Source: a bacterium
GTDB taxonomy: Bacteria; Planctomycetota; Planctomycetia; Pirellulales; Pirellulaceae
Assembly (NCBI GenBank): GCA_030430075.1
Contig: JAUIGN010000035.1
Span: 20,292 to 84,291 of the forward strand
Direction: 5' to 3'
DNA length: 64,000 bases
Below the pieces are notes generated by a model, which had not been told where the DNA came from, made no database searches, and saw only the letters and a program-made list of their open reading frames with translations. Positions 48,976 to 57,828 of the stretch are shown here, piece by piece. How positions within the stretch are numbered: position 1 is the stretch's first letter; every line of letters starts with the position of its first letter. Made by a program: the position numbers and the translations under genes.

Positions 48976-50166
48976 ATGTCGGTGATGGACTGGTTCAGCG
49001 GCCGAGTTTTCAAATTCGTCCACGGCAACAACCTGGTCTACAACACGTGCTGGGAGGATCCCCGTCTGGACCGCGTGGCCCTGGATCTGGGGCCGGAGGA
49101 TAACGTCCTGGTGATCACATCGGCCGGTTGCAACGCGCTGGACTATGCGTTGACGGAACCCAACCATGTCCATGCGGTCGATATGAATCCTCGCCAGAAC
49201 GCGCTGTTGGAGCTCAAGCTGTCCGCGATCCGCAATCTGGAGTACGAAGACTTCTTCGCCCTGTTTGGTAAAGGCCGGTTGCCTAACGGACGAGCGATCT
49301 ATCAGGACACGCTGCGGAGTTCGCTCTCTCCATGGTCTCAGAACTACTGGGACAAGTGGATCAAGTTCTTCGACAATCGGCGGCGGTCGTTCTATTTTCG
49401 CGGCACCTCCGGCTCCTTTGCCCGCCTGATCAACCTGTATGTCGATCAGGTCTGCAAGGTACGCCCGGAGATTGATGAGATTCTCACCGCCGACAGCGTC
49501 GAGGCCCAATCGCGGATCTATTACGATCGATTGCACGACCGCTTCTGGTCCAAGGCGATGCAGTTTGCCATGAACCGCGATACCACGTTGTCGATGGTCG
49601 GAGTGCCCAAGGCCCAACGCCGGCAAGTCGAGACACAATACGAAGGTGGCATCGTCCGGTTTGTGCAGGACTGCGTGGAAGCGGTGTTCGCCAAGCTCCC
49701 ACTTGCCGACAACTACTTTTGGCGTGTCTATTTGACGGGCGAGTATGCGGAGGATTGCTGTCCTGAATATCTGCGGCCTGACAACTTTCAGCGGCTGAAG
49801 GACGGGTTGGTGGACCGCGTCAGCGTGCACACGAACTCTGTCCAGGCGTTCCTGGAACAACATGACGGGCAGATTTCGCGGTTCGTGTTGCTCGACCACA
49901 TGGACTGGCTCTCGGACAAGTTCTTCCCCTTGCTGGAACTGGAGTGGCAGGCCATTCTGGATCGCGCCGCCCCGGGGGCGCGGGCGATTTGGCGGAGCGG
50001 TGGATTGCGGACCGATTTCATCGATCGCGTGCAAGTGCAACAGGATGGTCGAACCGTTCCTCTGCCCGGCTTGCTGACCTTCCATCAAGGGCTGGCGGAA
50101 GAACTGCACGTGAAAGACCGTGTCCATACCTACGGCAGCTTTTACATCGCTGACCTGGCAGCCTAG
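48976..50166 (+). CDS. btaA: BtaA: S-adenosylmethionine:diacylglycerol 3-amino-3-carboxypropyltransferase (DUF3419)
   Basis: The protein has 396 residues. The start at 48976 is chosen because AGGAG lies 6 bases upstream and the family N-terminus follows (FKFVHGNNLVYNTCWEDPR). BtaA moves the 3-amino-3-carboxypropyl group of SAM to diacylglycerol, forming diacylglycerylhomoserine, the first step to the betaine lipid DGTS. Visible family features are YNTCWEDPRLDRVAL, the SAM-site stretch VLVITSAGCNALDYAL and VHAVDMNPRQNALLELK, and late LDHMDWLSD. The btaB homologue follows 150 bases downstream, which strongly supports the assignment. The reaction is at the cytoplasmic membrane. Confidence 0.9.
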   Translation: MSVMDWFSGRVFKFVHGNNLVYNTCWEDPRLDRVALDLGPEDNVLVITSAGCNALDYALTEPNHVHAVDMNPRQNALLELKLSAIRNLEYEDFFALFGKGRLPNGRAIYQDTLRSSLSPWSQNYWDKWIKFFDNRRRSFYFRGTSGSFARLINLYVDQVCKVRPEIDEILTADSVEAQSRIYYDRLHDRFWSKAMQFAMNRDTTLSMVGVPKAQRRQVETQYEGGIVRFVQDCVEAVFAKLPLADNYFWRVYLTGEYAEDCCPEYLRPDNFQRLKDGLVDRVSVHTNSVQAFLEQHDGQISRFVLLDHMDWLSDKFFPLLELEWQAILDRAAPGARAIWRSGGLRTDFIDRVQVQQDGRTVPLPGLLTFHQGLAEELHVKDRVHTYGSFYIADLAA

Positions 50167-50316
50167 CCGAATCGCTCCGCCAGTTACGCGCTGCGAGACC
50201 AATCGTGCCGAGATCTTTCGTGATGTGATGCGGACACGTGTGATGGCGGATCACGCACGGTTCGCCGCCGAAGCAGTTTCGCAGTTTCAGAGGTCCACGC
50301 GAACAAACAGACAATC

Positions 50317-51054
50317 ATGGGTTTACTTTCCGATCTACGAATCCTCTATCACCTGGCGTTGAAGCCGGTACGCGGCAAAGATCACGCCGCCAGGATGGAG
50401 AGTTTTTACGCCGGGCAGGCGGGCGGCTACGATGATTTTCGCAAGCGGCTGTTGAAGGGACGGCAAGAGCTTTGGGATGCCATCGATGCGCCCCAGGATG
50501 CCGTGTGGGTCGACATGGGGGGCGGAACGGGAGCCAACCTGGAATACTTTGCCGACCGCATCGACCGGATGGCGGAAGTGCACGTCGTTGATCTCTCGCC
50601 ATCCTTGTTGCGAATCGCCGACCAGCGCATCAGCGAACGAGGATGGACCAATGTCAAGACCGTCGAAGGGGACGCTACCGTCTTCCAGCCGGCGGGCGGA
50701 CCGGTGGACGTGGTCACGTTTTCTTACTCGCTGACAATGATTCCCGACTGGTTTGCCGCGATCGAGAATGCCCTGGCCATGTTGAAGCCGGGCGGGGTGA
50801 TCGGTGTTGTTGACTTCTACGTTTCGCGGAAGTACCCGTCGGACGGACTGCGCCGTCACCGCTGGTTCACGCGCAGCTTCTGGCCGATCTGGTTCGCCAA
50901 TGACAATGTCTTTCCGTCATCCGAGCATGTGCCGTTTCTGCATCGCCATTTTCAGCCCGTGCACTTTGAAGAACGTCAGGCGAAGGTCCCCTACATTCCG
51001 TTCATCCGAGTGCCTTACTACACGTTTGTGGGGCGCAAACCGACCGCCGGCTAG
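50317..51054 (+). CDS. btaB: BtaB: diacylglycerylhomoserine N-methyltransferase
   Basis: The protein has 245 residues and a class I SAM-dependent methyltransferase fold. Motif I is VWVDMGGGTGANLEYF, then VHVVDLSPSLLRIA (post-I), EGDATVFQP, and MLKPGGVIGVVDFY. BtaB methylates the homoserine headgroup three times to give DGTS. On its own the sequence could be another UbiE/COQ5-like methyltransferase, but the position after btaA and the same strand make BtaB the best call. No clear Shine-Dalgarno is seen before the ATG. Confidence 0.85.
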   Translation: MGLLSDLRILYHLALKPVRGKDHAARMESFYAGQAGGYDDFRKRLLKGRQELWDAIDAPQDAVWVDMGGGTGANLEYFADRIDRMAEVHVVDLSPSLLRIADQRISERGWTNVKTVEGDATVFQPAGGPVDVVTFSYSLTMIPDWFAAIENALAMLKPGGVIGVVDFYVSRKYPSDGLRRHRWFTRSFWPIWFANDNVFPSSEHVPFLHRHFQPVHFEERQAKVPYIPFIRVPYYTFVGRKPTAG

Positions 51055-51178
51055 GCCGGCCGCCGCTGTCTCGGTCCGTGATTCCAGGCCCCGCTTGCCG
51101 ATCCGACCTTGATGGCCGATCCCAAGTGCTTCCCATTCTGCCTGTGGTCGATACGAAGTGGCGTGCGGCGAGCCGAGA

Positions 51179-51517
51179 TCATCCTTCGCAAGCCGCATTC
51201 AGCGGCTCGGCGCCTTCCGCCAGTTCGCATTCGTACGAAGCGACCAGGCGCGAGAGGCCAACGCAGAGCGTGTCGCCGGGGAAGAGCTTGCCATGCGTCA
51301 CCGGCTTGTCGTTGACCAGCGTTCCGTGCCGGGACTCGAGGTCCTGGACGACGACCACGCCCTCTTGAACATCGACGCGACAATGTTGCCGACTCACCCA
51401 ACGGTCATCGAGTTGGATGTCGGCGGATTCGCTGCGACCAATGATTTGAGGCAGCTTTTCCAGGATACAATCCTTCACCTTGGCGGATTGCTGATAGACT
51501 GCGAGGACAACTTTCAT
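51179..51517 (-). CDS. Small stand-alone FHA-domain protein
   Basis: 112 residues from the ATG at 51517 (MKVVLAVYQQS). The frame stays open to 51826 but the extra residues are basic and non-conserved. Nearly the whole protein is one forkhead-associated domain: IIGRSESADIQL, WVSRQHCRVD, DLESRHGTLVND and PGDTLCVG. The G-R-S, S-R-x-H and G-T-x-V-N sites that form the phosphothreonine pocket are all kept. FHA domains bind phosphothreonine peptides made by Ser/Thr kinases; a kinase gene lies 3 kb away, though no direct link is shown. It converges with btaB. Confidence 0.85.
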   Translation of the reverse strand: MKVVLAVYQQSAKVKDCILEKLPQIIGRSESADIQLDDRWVSRQHCRVDVQEGVVVVQDLESRHGTLVNDKPVTHGKLFPGDTLCVGLSRLVASYECELAEGAEPLNAACEG

Positions 51518-51665
51518 GAGTGGACGATCGCCACGACGGCGATAAAAAACGCGGGGGGCGTTGGGGAGGCGGGTCAGTCGCTCACCGCAGGCGAGCGGGT
51601 GGGTGAAATCCCTATCCAATGTGGCGATTTTGACGCCAAAGTCAATAGCCCATTTGAGGGAATCA

Positions 51666-52187
51666 ATGTCGCTACAAGCGTTGTTGACGGTATGGTCGAT
51701 TCGTGGGGCCCTGGTCTTGCTCGGCGTAGCCCTGGTGGTTCGTTGTGCGATCCGGCGCAGGGATCTTGCCGGTCGGGGAGGGTCGGCCGTACGGGTGATC
51801 TGGGTCCTCGGCTGCCTGCTTGCCATCCTGCATGTGATCGGGGTCTTTGGCTACCTGATGCACTGGAGCCACCAGGCCGCGCTGGATGACACCGGGATGA
51901 AGACCGAGCAGTTGATCGGTGTCCGCTTCGAAGGTGGGGTCTACTTCAACTATCTGTTCCTGCTGCTGTGGGGCCTGGATGCCGCCTGGTGGTGCCTGCT
52001 GCCGGAAGTGTATTTGCAGCGGGCACGGTTGTGGGAAGTGTCGCTGATTGGATACCTTTGGTTCATCGCGTTCAACGCGACGGTGGTCTTCGAGTCGGGG
52101 CCGGTACGTTGGGCGGGTGTCTTGGTGACGCTGCTGATGATTGCGGTGGGCATCCGCACGATTCTGAAAAGCGAGGGGGAACGTTGA
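51666..52187 (+). CDS. Five-helix membrane protein, unknown function
   Basis: 173 residues. The ATG at 51666 has GAGGGA just upstream; an earlier in-frame ATG at 51561 lacks this. Five hydrophobic segments are seen, starting with IRGALVLLGVALVVRCA and ending with GVLVTLLMIAVGIRTIL. The loop after segment 2 holds HWSHQAALDDTGMKTEQLIG. No family recognised. Its TGA overlaps the TTG start of the glycosyltransferase by four bases, so the two are translationally coupled and may work together on surface glycans. Confidence 0.75.
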   Translation: MSLQALLTVWSIRGALVLLGVALVVRCAIRRRDLAGRGGSAVRVIWVLGCLLAILHVIGVFGYLMHWSHQAALDDTGMKTEQLIGVRFEGGVYFNYLFLLLWGLDAAWWCLLPEVYLQRARLWEVSLIGYLWFIAFNATVVFESGPVRWAGVLVTLLMIAVGIRTILKSEGER

Positions 52188-53515
52188 GCGACCTTGCGCG
52201 AAGTGTGGCTTACATTACCTCCGGCGCGGCGGGGATGTTCTGCGGCAGTTGTATGCACGACAACACGCTGGCCCGCGCTCTCTCCCGCCAGGGTGTCGAT
52301 ATCCAGTTGATTCCAACGTACACACCCATTCGGACGGACGAGCAGAACGTCAGCATTGACCGAATTTTTTTTGGCGGCGTCAATGTCTTTCTGGAGCAGA
52401 CCGTGCCCGGTTATCGCTTCCTGCCTGACTTTGTGGGACGTGTCTTTGACCAGCCGTGGCTGATTCGCAAGTTGACTTCGCGGGCGTCGTCCGTAAACCC
52501 CAAGTCACTCGGAAAAATGACCGTTTCCATGTTGCGGGGAACGGCCGGCTACCAGCGTCGCGAAGTCCTCAAGCTGTCGAGCTGGTTGGGGCGTTCGGTT
52601 CGCCCGGAGGTCGTTGTCTTCAGCAACGTGCTGATCGCCGGCTGCGCGCCGCACATCAAGCGGTCGCTGGGAACGCCGATTCTGGTGACGTTGCAGGGCG
52701 ACGATATTTTTCTCGAGTCATTGCCGGACCCGTATCGCCGCCAGTCGCTCGATGAGATCCGCCGCTTGGTCGATTCGATTGACGGGTTTCTGGTCCACAG
52801 CCGGTTTTATGCCGAGCGGATGCGTGCTTACCTGGAGATCCCGGAGGAGAAACTGCATCTCGTGCCGCTGGGAATCGATACCGCAGGGTTTCCGGCGACG
52901 GTTCCTGCGACGACGGAATCGGCGGCGCAGCGGCCGCCGACGATCGGTTACCTGGCTCGACTGGCTCCGGAAAAGGGGCTTCATGTGCTGGTGGATGCCT
53001 TCCTGGAATTGCATCGGCGACCTGGTTGGGAGGACGTCCAATTGCGCGTGGCGGGTTGGATCGGCGAGTCCAATCAAGGGTATGCGACGGCTGCCTTCAA
53101 GAAGCTGGATGATGCCGGATTGCAGGGGCGCTATCACTACGGCGGAGTCCTCGATCGTGCCCAGAAGCTCGACTTCCTGCACGCGTTGGACCTGCTTTCG
53201 GTTCCTACCACGTACGAGGAACCAAAAGGTCTGTTCGTGCTGGAAGCGTTGGCGGCGGCCGTTCCGGTCGTGCAGCCGGACCATGGCGCGTTTCCCGAAC
53301 TGTTGGCGGCGACGGGCGGTGGATGTCTCGTGCCGCCAAATGATCCGCAGGCCTTGGCGGACCAACTGCAACAGTTGCTGGGTCAACCCAGGCAGCGGCA
53401 GGCCTTTGCGCGAGCCGGCCATGCCGCGGTTCACGCGAGGTTCTCGTCCGAGGAAATGGCGAAAGGGACTTGGGCCGTGATGAAGCAGATCGTTGCGGAG
53501 CACGGCGATCCCTGA
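52184..53515 (+). CDS. Glycosyltransferase, GT4 family
   Basis: 443 residues from a TTG start at 52184, with GAGGGGG four bases upstream and a TTGA overlap with the membrane gene. The N-terminal half has an acceptor-side pattern including SGAAGMFCGSCMHDNTLARAL. The C-terminal half has the sugar-nucleotide domain: IGYLARLAPEKGLHVLVDAF, then RYHYGGVLDRAQKL, and EEPKGLFVLEALAAAVPVV, which carries the E-x7-E motif of retaining GT-B enzymes. It transfers a sugar from a nucleotide donor, probably to a surface glycan or lipid. Donor and acceptor cannot be read from the sequence. Confidence 0.9.
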   Translation: MSDLARSVAYITSGAAGMFCGSCMHDNTLARALSRQGVDIQLIPTYTPIRTDEQNVSIDRIFFGGVNVFLEQTVPGYRFLPDFVGRVFDQPWLIRKLTSRASSVNPKSLGKMTVSMLRGTAGYQRREVLKLSSWLGRSVRPEVVVFSNVLIAGCAPHIKRSLGTPILVTLQGDDIFLESLPDPYRRQSLDEIRRLVDSIDGFLVHSRFYAERMRAYLEIPEEKLHLVPLGIDTAGFPATVPATTESAAQRPPTIGYLARLAPEKGLHVLVDAFLELHRRPGWEDVQLRVAGWIGESNQGYATAAFKKLDDAGLQGRYHYGGVLDRAQKLDFLHALDLLSVPTTYEEPKGLFVLEALAAAVPVVQPDHGAFPELLAATGGGCLVPPNDPQALADQLQQLLGQPRQRQAFARAGHAAVHARFSSEEMAKGTWAVMKQIVAEHGDP

Positions 53516-53690
53516 AGCTGTCTGTTGGTTGGCCAGCGCGCCGGCGATCCGCCGCCGGTGAGGGCACCGTCCGCTGGTCTTGGTTGCCTGACCGTTATAA
53601 CCGGCGCCAACGTGAAGGCATGGTTCCCACTACCGCTCGTTTGTGGGGCGACCGAACGGTCGGCGAATTTTGCGCTGCCGGCCTATTAAA

Positions 53691-53725
53691 GGTAGCAACA
53701 TAGGGGGAGTCCGTGGTACGCTACC
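53691..53725. promoter_or_regulatory. Inverted repeat upstream of the ECF sigma gene
   Basis: GGTAGC at 53691-53696 is mirrored by GCTACC at 53720-53725, and GGTA-CGC-TACC (53715-53725) makes a local hairpin. It lies 44 bases before the sigma gene start and could be an operator or part of an autoregulated promoter. Evidence is weak. Confidence 0.25.
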
Positions 53726-53768
53726 GTACATGTTCAACTGCTTGTCATACTGCGGGGTACGAGCCTAA

Positions 53769-54338
53769 ATGACCCGTCAAGACTCGCCATTTGAGGCGGC
53801 CGTCAAAGAACTGTGTGCGGGTTCGGAGGAAGCGGTCTGGGATTTTATCGAGACCTACGGACCGCACATTCAGCGGGTGGTCCGGCGCCGCCTCAATCAC
53901 AAACTGCGGTCGAAATTCGATTCGATCGATTTCGTGCAAATGGTCTGGGTGTCATTCTTCGCGACGCCGGATCGGTTGGCTCAATTCGACAAGCCGGAAG
54001 ACGTGATTCGCTATCTGGTGGTGATGGCCAGGAACAAGGTTGTCGAGGAATCGCGGCGCCGTTTCGAGTACGAGAAACACAACGTCTCCAGGGAGCGACC
54101 GCTGGAGCAGCCGGAGATCGTCGCCACATCCGAGCATCGCAGTGATTCACCGAGCCAGATTGCGATCGCTCGCGAACGCTGGCAAGAGATGATCGAAGGC
54201 GAACCGGAACGGAATCGACGGATTCTGGAGATGAGGATGAACGGGTCAACGTTCGTCGAAATCAGCGAGCGGTTGGGGATTCATGAAAGGACTGCCCGGC
54301 AGGTCATCTACAAGCTGGCGACGACCAGCTCCGAGTAG
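53769..54338 (+). CDS. ECF RNA polymerase sigma factor
   Basis: 189 residues. Region 2 runs about 20-95, with HIQRVVRRRLNHKLRSKFDSIDFVQMVW and VIRYLVVMARNKVVEESRR. Region 4 is near 140-185 with ERNRRILEMRMNGSTFVEISE and the helix-turn-helix LGIHERTARQVIYKLA. There is no clear region 3, as in ECF sigmas. It lies 12 bases upstream of a transmembrane Ser/Thr kinase. This gene pairing defines several kinase-linked ECF groups known mainly from planctomycetes, in which the kinase is thought to regulate the sigma factor in place of an anti-sigma factor. Confidence 0.92.
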   Translation: MTRQDSPFEAAVKELCAGSEEAVWDFIETYGPHIQRVVRRRLNHKLRSKFDSIDFVQMVWVSFFATPDRLAQFDKPEDVIRYLVVMARNKVVEESRRRFEYEKHNVSRERPLEQPEIVATSEHRSDSPSQIAIARERWQEMIEGEPERNRRILEMRMNGSTFVEISERLGIHERTARQVIYKLATTSSE

Positions 54339-54350
54339 TGGGTCACGAAC

Positions 54351-56573
54351 ATGGTGCATTCGAACGACCCGGCCCACCGGTCGACCCAGTCGCCATTCTC
54401 GGCAGCTTCACCGACGCGATTAATTCCAGGGGCGAAGGTATCCCACACCTCGACGGGCGAGGCGGCCCAGGCGCTGGAGAAGGACCAGGTCCTCGCGGCG
54501 GCGTTAAGTGAGTACTGCCAGCTCAAGGAAGACGGGGCGGCACCCGACGTCCACGAGTTTTGCCGCCGTTATCCGACCTACCATAAATCGATTCAGCGCA
54601 TGATCGACGTCGAAGAGACGCTCGACAAGCTGGACGATTTTGATGACGTGCAATGGCCCGAAGTCGGCTCCAGCTTTATGGGGTTCGATGTGTTGCATGA
54701 GCTGGGAGTGGGTGCTTTTGCGCGCGTCTACCTGGCGTCCGAACCGGCCCTCGGGGGCCGGCTGGTGGCTGTCAAGGTTGCCATGTTCGGCAGCGACGAA
54801 GCGGAAACGCTGGGCAAACTGCTGCATCCGAATGTCGTACCGGTGCATTCGGTCCGGGATGACGTCGAGTCGGGAATGACCGCGGTCTGCATGCCTTACC
54901 TGGGCAGCGCCACACTTGCCGACGTCATCGAGCAGGTGTTTCAGGACGGGGTGCCCCGCCAGGGGGCGACGATCCTGGCGGCCGTCGCGTCGCGGGAGGT
55001 GGTCGGCCAGACGTCGTCCGGGCCGGCAGCAGAGGAACCCGACCCGACGCTCCGCCAGGGTCGCTATGTCGACGCGGTCGTCAAGCTGGGAATCCAGATG
55101 GCCGAGGCGCTGGCTTATACCCATGCGCGAGGCGTCCTGCACCGGGACTTGAAGCCGTCCAACGTGCTGATCACGCCAGCCGGCCAACCCAAGTTGCTCG
55201 ACTTCAATCTGTCCTGTGACGTGGAGACGGAAGTCAATCGGCTCGGTGGTACACTGCCCTACATGCCGCCGGAGCAGATCGAGGATGTCTTCCTGCGACC
55301 GTACGATGCTCAGCCGCCGACCGATCCTCGCTCGGATCTGTTTTCGTTGGGGGTGATCCTGTACGAGTTGTTTACCGGTCAACTGCCGTTTGGAAATCCA
55401 CGTTCCACCGTGCAAACGGCAGAAGCGGGCAAGGCGTACCTGCAGGCGCAGCAGGCACCGCCCCGCAATCTCCGCGAATTGAATCCGGCCGTCGAGCCGC
55501 GGTTGGCGCGGTTGATCGAAGCGTGCATTGCCGTTGATCCGGAGCGGCGACCCAGAGATGCGGCCTGCCTGGCGGCGGAACTCCGTAATCATTTCTCGTT
55601 CGGAAAGCGGGTAACGCGTTGGTCCGCATCCCACCGCAAACACTTGCTGGCGCTGGGAACCGTGATCGTGGGTTTGGCGCTGGCCCTGACCTGGCATCTC
55701 GGGACGCGTCCATCGCCCGATCGGCGTGCCTACAACCGCGGCTTGCGGGCCATGGAGAACGAGGAGTACTTCGAGGCCATCGAGTGTTTCGACGAGGCGC
55801 TGCGGCTGAACGAGAAACAAGCGGCGATTCGCTTTGCCCGGGGTCTTTGTCATCGGGCACGCGACGACTACATGCTGGCACTCCATGACCTGCAACCGCT
55901 GATCATGGAGGACGATTGCGATCCGATCGTCAAAGAAGTCTACGGCTATGCGTGCCTCGAAGCCGGCGGCACCACGATGACGCGGGCCACCATTCCGTAT
56001 CGCAGTCTCCTTGACGCTCGGCCCCACGATCGCGACCTGCAGGTCAACCTGGCCCTCGCCAACTTCGGGTTCACCTACGGCGAAGGCCGGATCAAGCGGG
56101 GGCCCAGGGTCGCGCTGGCCAGAGCCAACGAGATTCTCGAGCGCGACCCGCAGTGTGCCGCCGCGCATCACATTCGCGCCATGTGCACCTACGAGATGTT
56201 CATTAGCGACAAGCCGGTGGATGTGGTCGACGTCCTGCAGGATGTCGAAACCGCGATTGCGCTCGGACAACGATCGGCGGATCTGGAAAAGTCCCGCATG
56301 CGTTTGCTGGCCAAGATTGCCGAAGGCGACCCGGTCTTGCACCAGGAACTGGTGAAAGAGATGCGCAACCGCTTGCGGCGGATCGCGCCGCTGTTCCAGA
56401 AGGAGTCGCTGGAGCGGCTCACGTCGAGCCTGCGGTTGGTCGACGACCCGGCATGGTTTGCCACCGTGACGGCCCATTGCCGGGAGACCCCCGAACTCCG
56501 GCCGGTGGCGGTCATCGCCGCGCCGCCCGACCAACGGGCCGTCCAGCAGTACCTGGAGCGGCCCTGGCAGTAG
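54351..56573 (+). CDS. Membrane Ser/Thr protein kinase with TPR-like C-terminal region
   Basis: 740 residues. A variable N-terminus (1-110) is followed by the kinase domain (112-415): glycine loop ELGVGAFARVYLAS, Lys142 in VAVK, catalytic HRDLKPSN (D266), then DFN at 284-286 in place of DFG, and PPE for APE. A 40-residue insert rich in A, G and E lies near 200-240, before the C-lobe. One membrane helix is near 433-453 (LLALGTVIVGLALALTWHL). After it come TPR-like helices (NEEYFEAIECFDEALRLNEKQ). It probably phosphorylates partners including the adjacent sigma factor; this is inference. The Gly-to-Asn change keeps the metal-binding Asp. Confidence 0.92.
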   Translation: MVHSNDPAHRSTQSPFSAASPTRLIPGAKVSHTSTGEAAQALEKDQVLAAALSEYCQLKEDGAAPDVHEFCRRYPTYHKSIQRMIDVEETLDKLDDFDDVQWPEVGSSFMGFDVLHELGVGAFARVYLASEPALGGRLVAVKVAMFGSDEAETLGKLLHPNVVPVHSVRDDVESGMTAVCMPYLGSATLADVIEQVFQDGVPRQGATILAAVASREVVGQTSSGPAAEEPDPTLRQGRYVDAVVKLGIQMAEALAYTHARGVLHRDLKPSNVLITPAGQPKLLDFNLSCDVETEVNRLGGTLPYMPPEQIEDVFLRPYDAQPPTDPRSDLFSLGVILYELFTGQLPFGNPRSTVQTAEAGKAYLQAQQAPPRNLRELNPAVEPRLARLIEACIAVDPERRPRDAACLAAELRNHFSFGKRVTRWSASHRKHLLALGTVIVGLALALTWHLGTRPSPDRRAYNRGLRAMENEEYFEAIECFDEALRLNEKQAAIRFARGLCHRARDDYMLALHDLQPLIMEDDCDPIVKEVYGYACLEAGGTTMTRATIPYRSLLDARPHDRDLQVNLALANFGFTYGEGRIKRGPRVALARANEILERDPQCAAAHHIRAMCTYEMFISDKPVDVVDVLQDVETAIALGQRSADLEKSRMRLLAKIAEGDPVLHQELVKEMRNRLRRIAPLFQKESLERLTSSLRLVDDPAWFATVTAHCRETPELRPVAVIAAPPDQRAVQQYLERPWQ

Positions 56574-56662
56574 GCAGCCGTCAGCGTGGCGGAGAACCGT
56601 CGCGACATCGACCAGAACCGTAGCGACTTGACCGACCGCAACCTGGCCAACGGCGACCAACG

Positions 56663-57142
56663 TTATAAGCCAATTTCCGAAATAGCTTGCGGGATCGGGA
56701 CGCCAAGGACGACGGCATTCGCGGTGATCACATCACGAAAGCCATCGTAGATAACCAAGACCTCGAAGTATCCGGTATGGTCCGTGATCGCACTGGCCGT
56801 CAGGGCGCCTCCGATCATGACGCTGATCCCCGAGCAGTCGGGGCAACCAACCAGCCTTCCCGAAATGAGCCAGTGGTTGACGCCCGGATATTCCACCGCG
56901 GTGAAGTCAATAATCTCCGGGTCGAACAGATCGCCGTCGATCGGATCGGGAAGCGGCGGCAGCGGCGGGAGCGGCGACGGCGGCTCCGGAATCGGCGCTT
57001 GTGCCGAGGCCGCGGATTGCCATCCGGCGGGTGCGGCGAACAGACAGCCCATGATGGTCAACAGGGTCAGCAGCCGCGCCAGGCGAATCTGCTGGACGCG
57101 GAAGGTAAGTGAATCCCCAAGACGGAAGGAACACGTAGCCAT
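56663..57142 (-). CDS. Small secreted protein with proline-rich linker
   Basis: 159 residues from the ATG at 57142, with GAGGA upstream; the frame to 57226 adds unlikely sequence. A signal peptide (LLTLLTIMGCLFAAPAG) is followed by a proline-rich linker (PIPEPPSPLPPLPPLPDP) and a C-terminal beta-rich region of about 85 residues with HWLISGRLVGCPDCSGISVM and DHTGYFEVLVIYDG. The latter looks like a small Ig- or CNA-B-like fold with a G-x-F-x-V motif. No family is named. It faces the kinase gene tail to tail. Confidence 0.75.
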   Translation of the reverse strand: MATCSFRLGDSLTFRVQQIRLARLLTLLTIMGCLFAAPAGWQSAASAQAPIPEPPSPLPPLPPLPDPIDGDLFDPEIIDFTAVEYPGVNHWLISGRLVGCPDCSGISVMIGGALTASAITDHTGYFEVLVIYDGFRDVITANAVVLGVPIPQAISEIGL

Positions 57143-57652
57143 GGAAGGAATCCTCGTTCGAAAGCAGGAAAGGTGGGGGGGTGCCGGGTGTCGCCACAGC
57201 GCGTGCTTCACTAACATCGGCAGCACAGGCGCGCAAGAGTCAGGCGGATCAGCGCCGGGAACAACAGAAAGAAGAGTGCGGCAAGCGACGCACTCGCGGA
57301 AAGTGCGGTTAGATCGTCAACATGGAAGGACCTGATAGGGTTGGAAACAAACTACGTTCGCCAGCCCCAACGCGTCGATCCTGCCATCCGTCATGGCCGC
57401 AGGCCCAGGTAGGTGACAAAGACGAATGTCACGGCACGAGCCGAATCGCCCGCTTCCATTCGTTTGCCTGCTAAGAGAAGTGACTCGCGTGGAGTCCTTG
57501 CGCCGCGACCGGTTGTCCACCTGGTGCGGCGCGGCTTAGCAAACACTGCCCTCAGCACTCTTATCGAGAAACGGCTTCCTTGCCGGGTGGCAATTCCGAC
57601 AAATTTTCCCGTTTTAGCGGGTGTCAGAATGGCCGATACCACAGCATGGGGG

Positions 57653-57815
57653 GGAGTGGCGGCACTCCGCTCCCAAGGTGGCAGAGCCACAGCCAAAAAG
57701 GGTGCGCGCCAACAACTGGTTCGCTCCCGCTGGTCGCCGCCGAATCATGTGCGCACGGTGCGCCCATGCCATAACGTAAGCCGCCCAGGCCCCCGGGCAC
57801 AGGGTGTGGTGCCCG
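57653..57815. repeat. Cluster of three short hairpins in an intergenic region
   Basis: GGAGTG-GCGG-CACTCC (57653-57668), GTGGC-AGA-GCCAC (57678-57690) and CGGGCAC...GTGCCCG (57794-57815, loop of 8). They lie in the 686-bp gap 57143-57828, which has no supported gene. The arrangement looks like a dispersed non-coding repeat element rather than a terminator, as no T-run follows. Confidence 0.55.
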
Positions 57816-57828
57816 TGGCCGGTCCAGG

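Noticed and set aside
53691..53768. Clear ECF promoter before the sigma gene
   Set aside because: An inverted repeat is present, but no convincing AAC/TCTA-type or sigma70-type pair could be placed.
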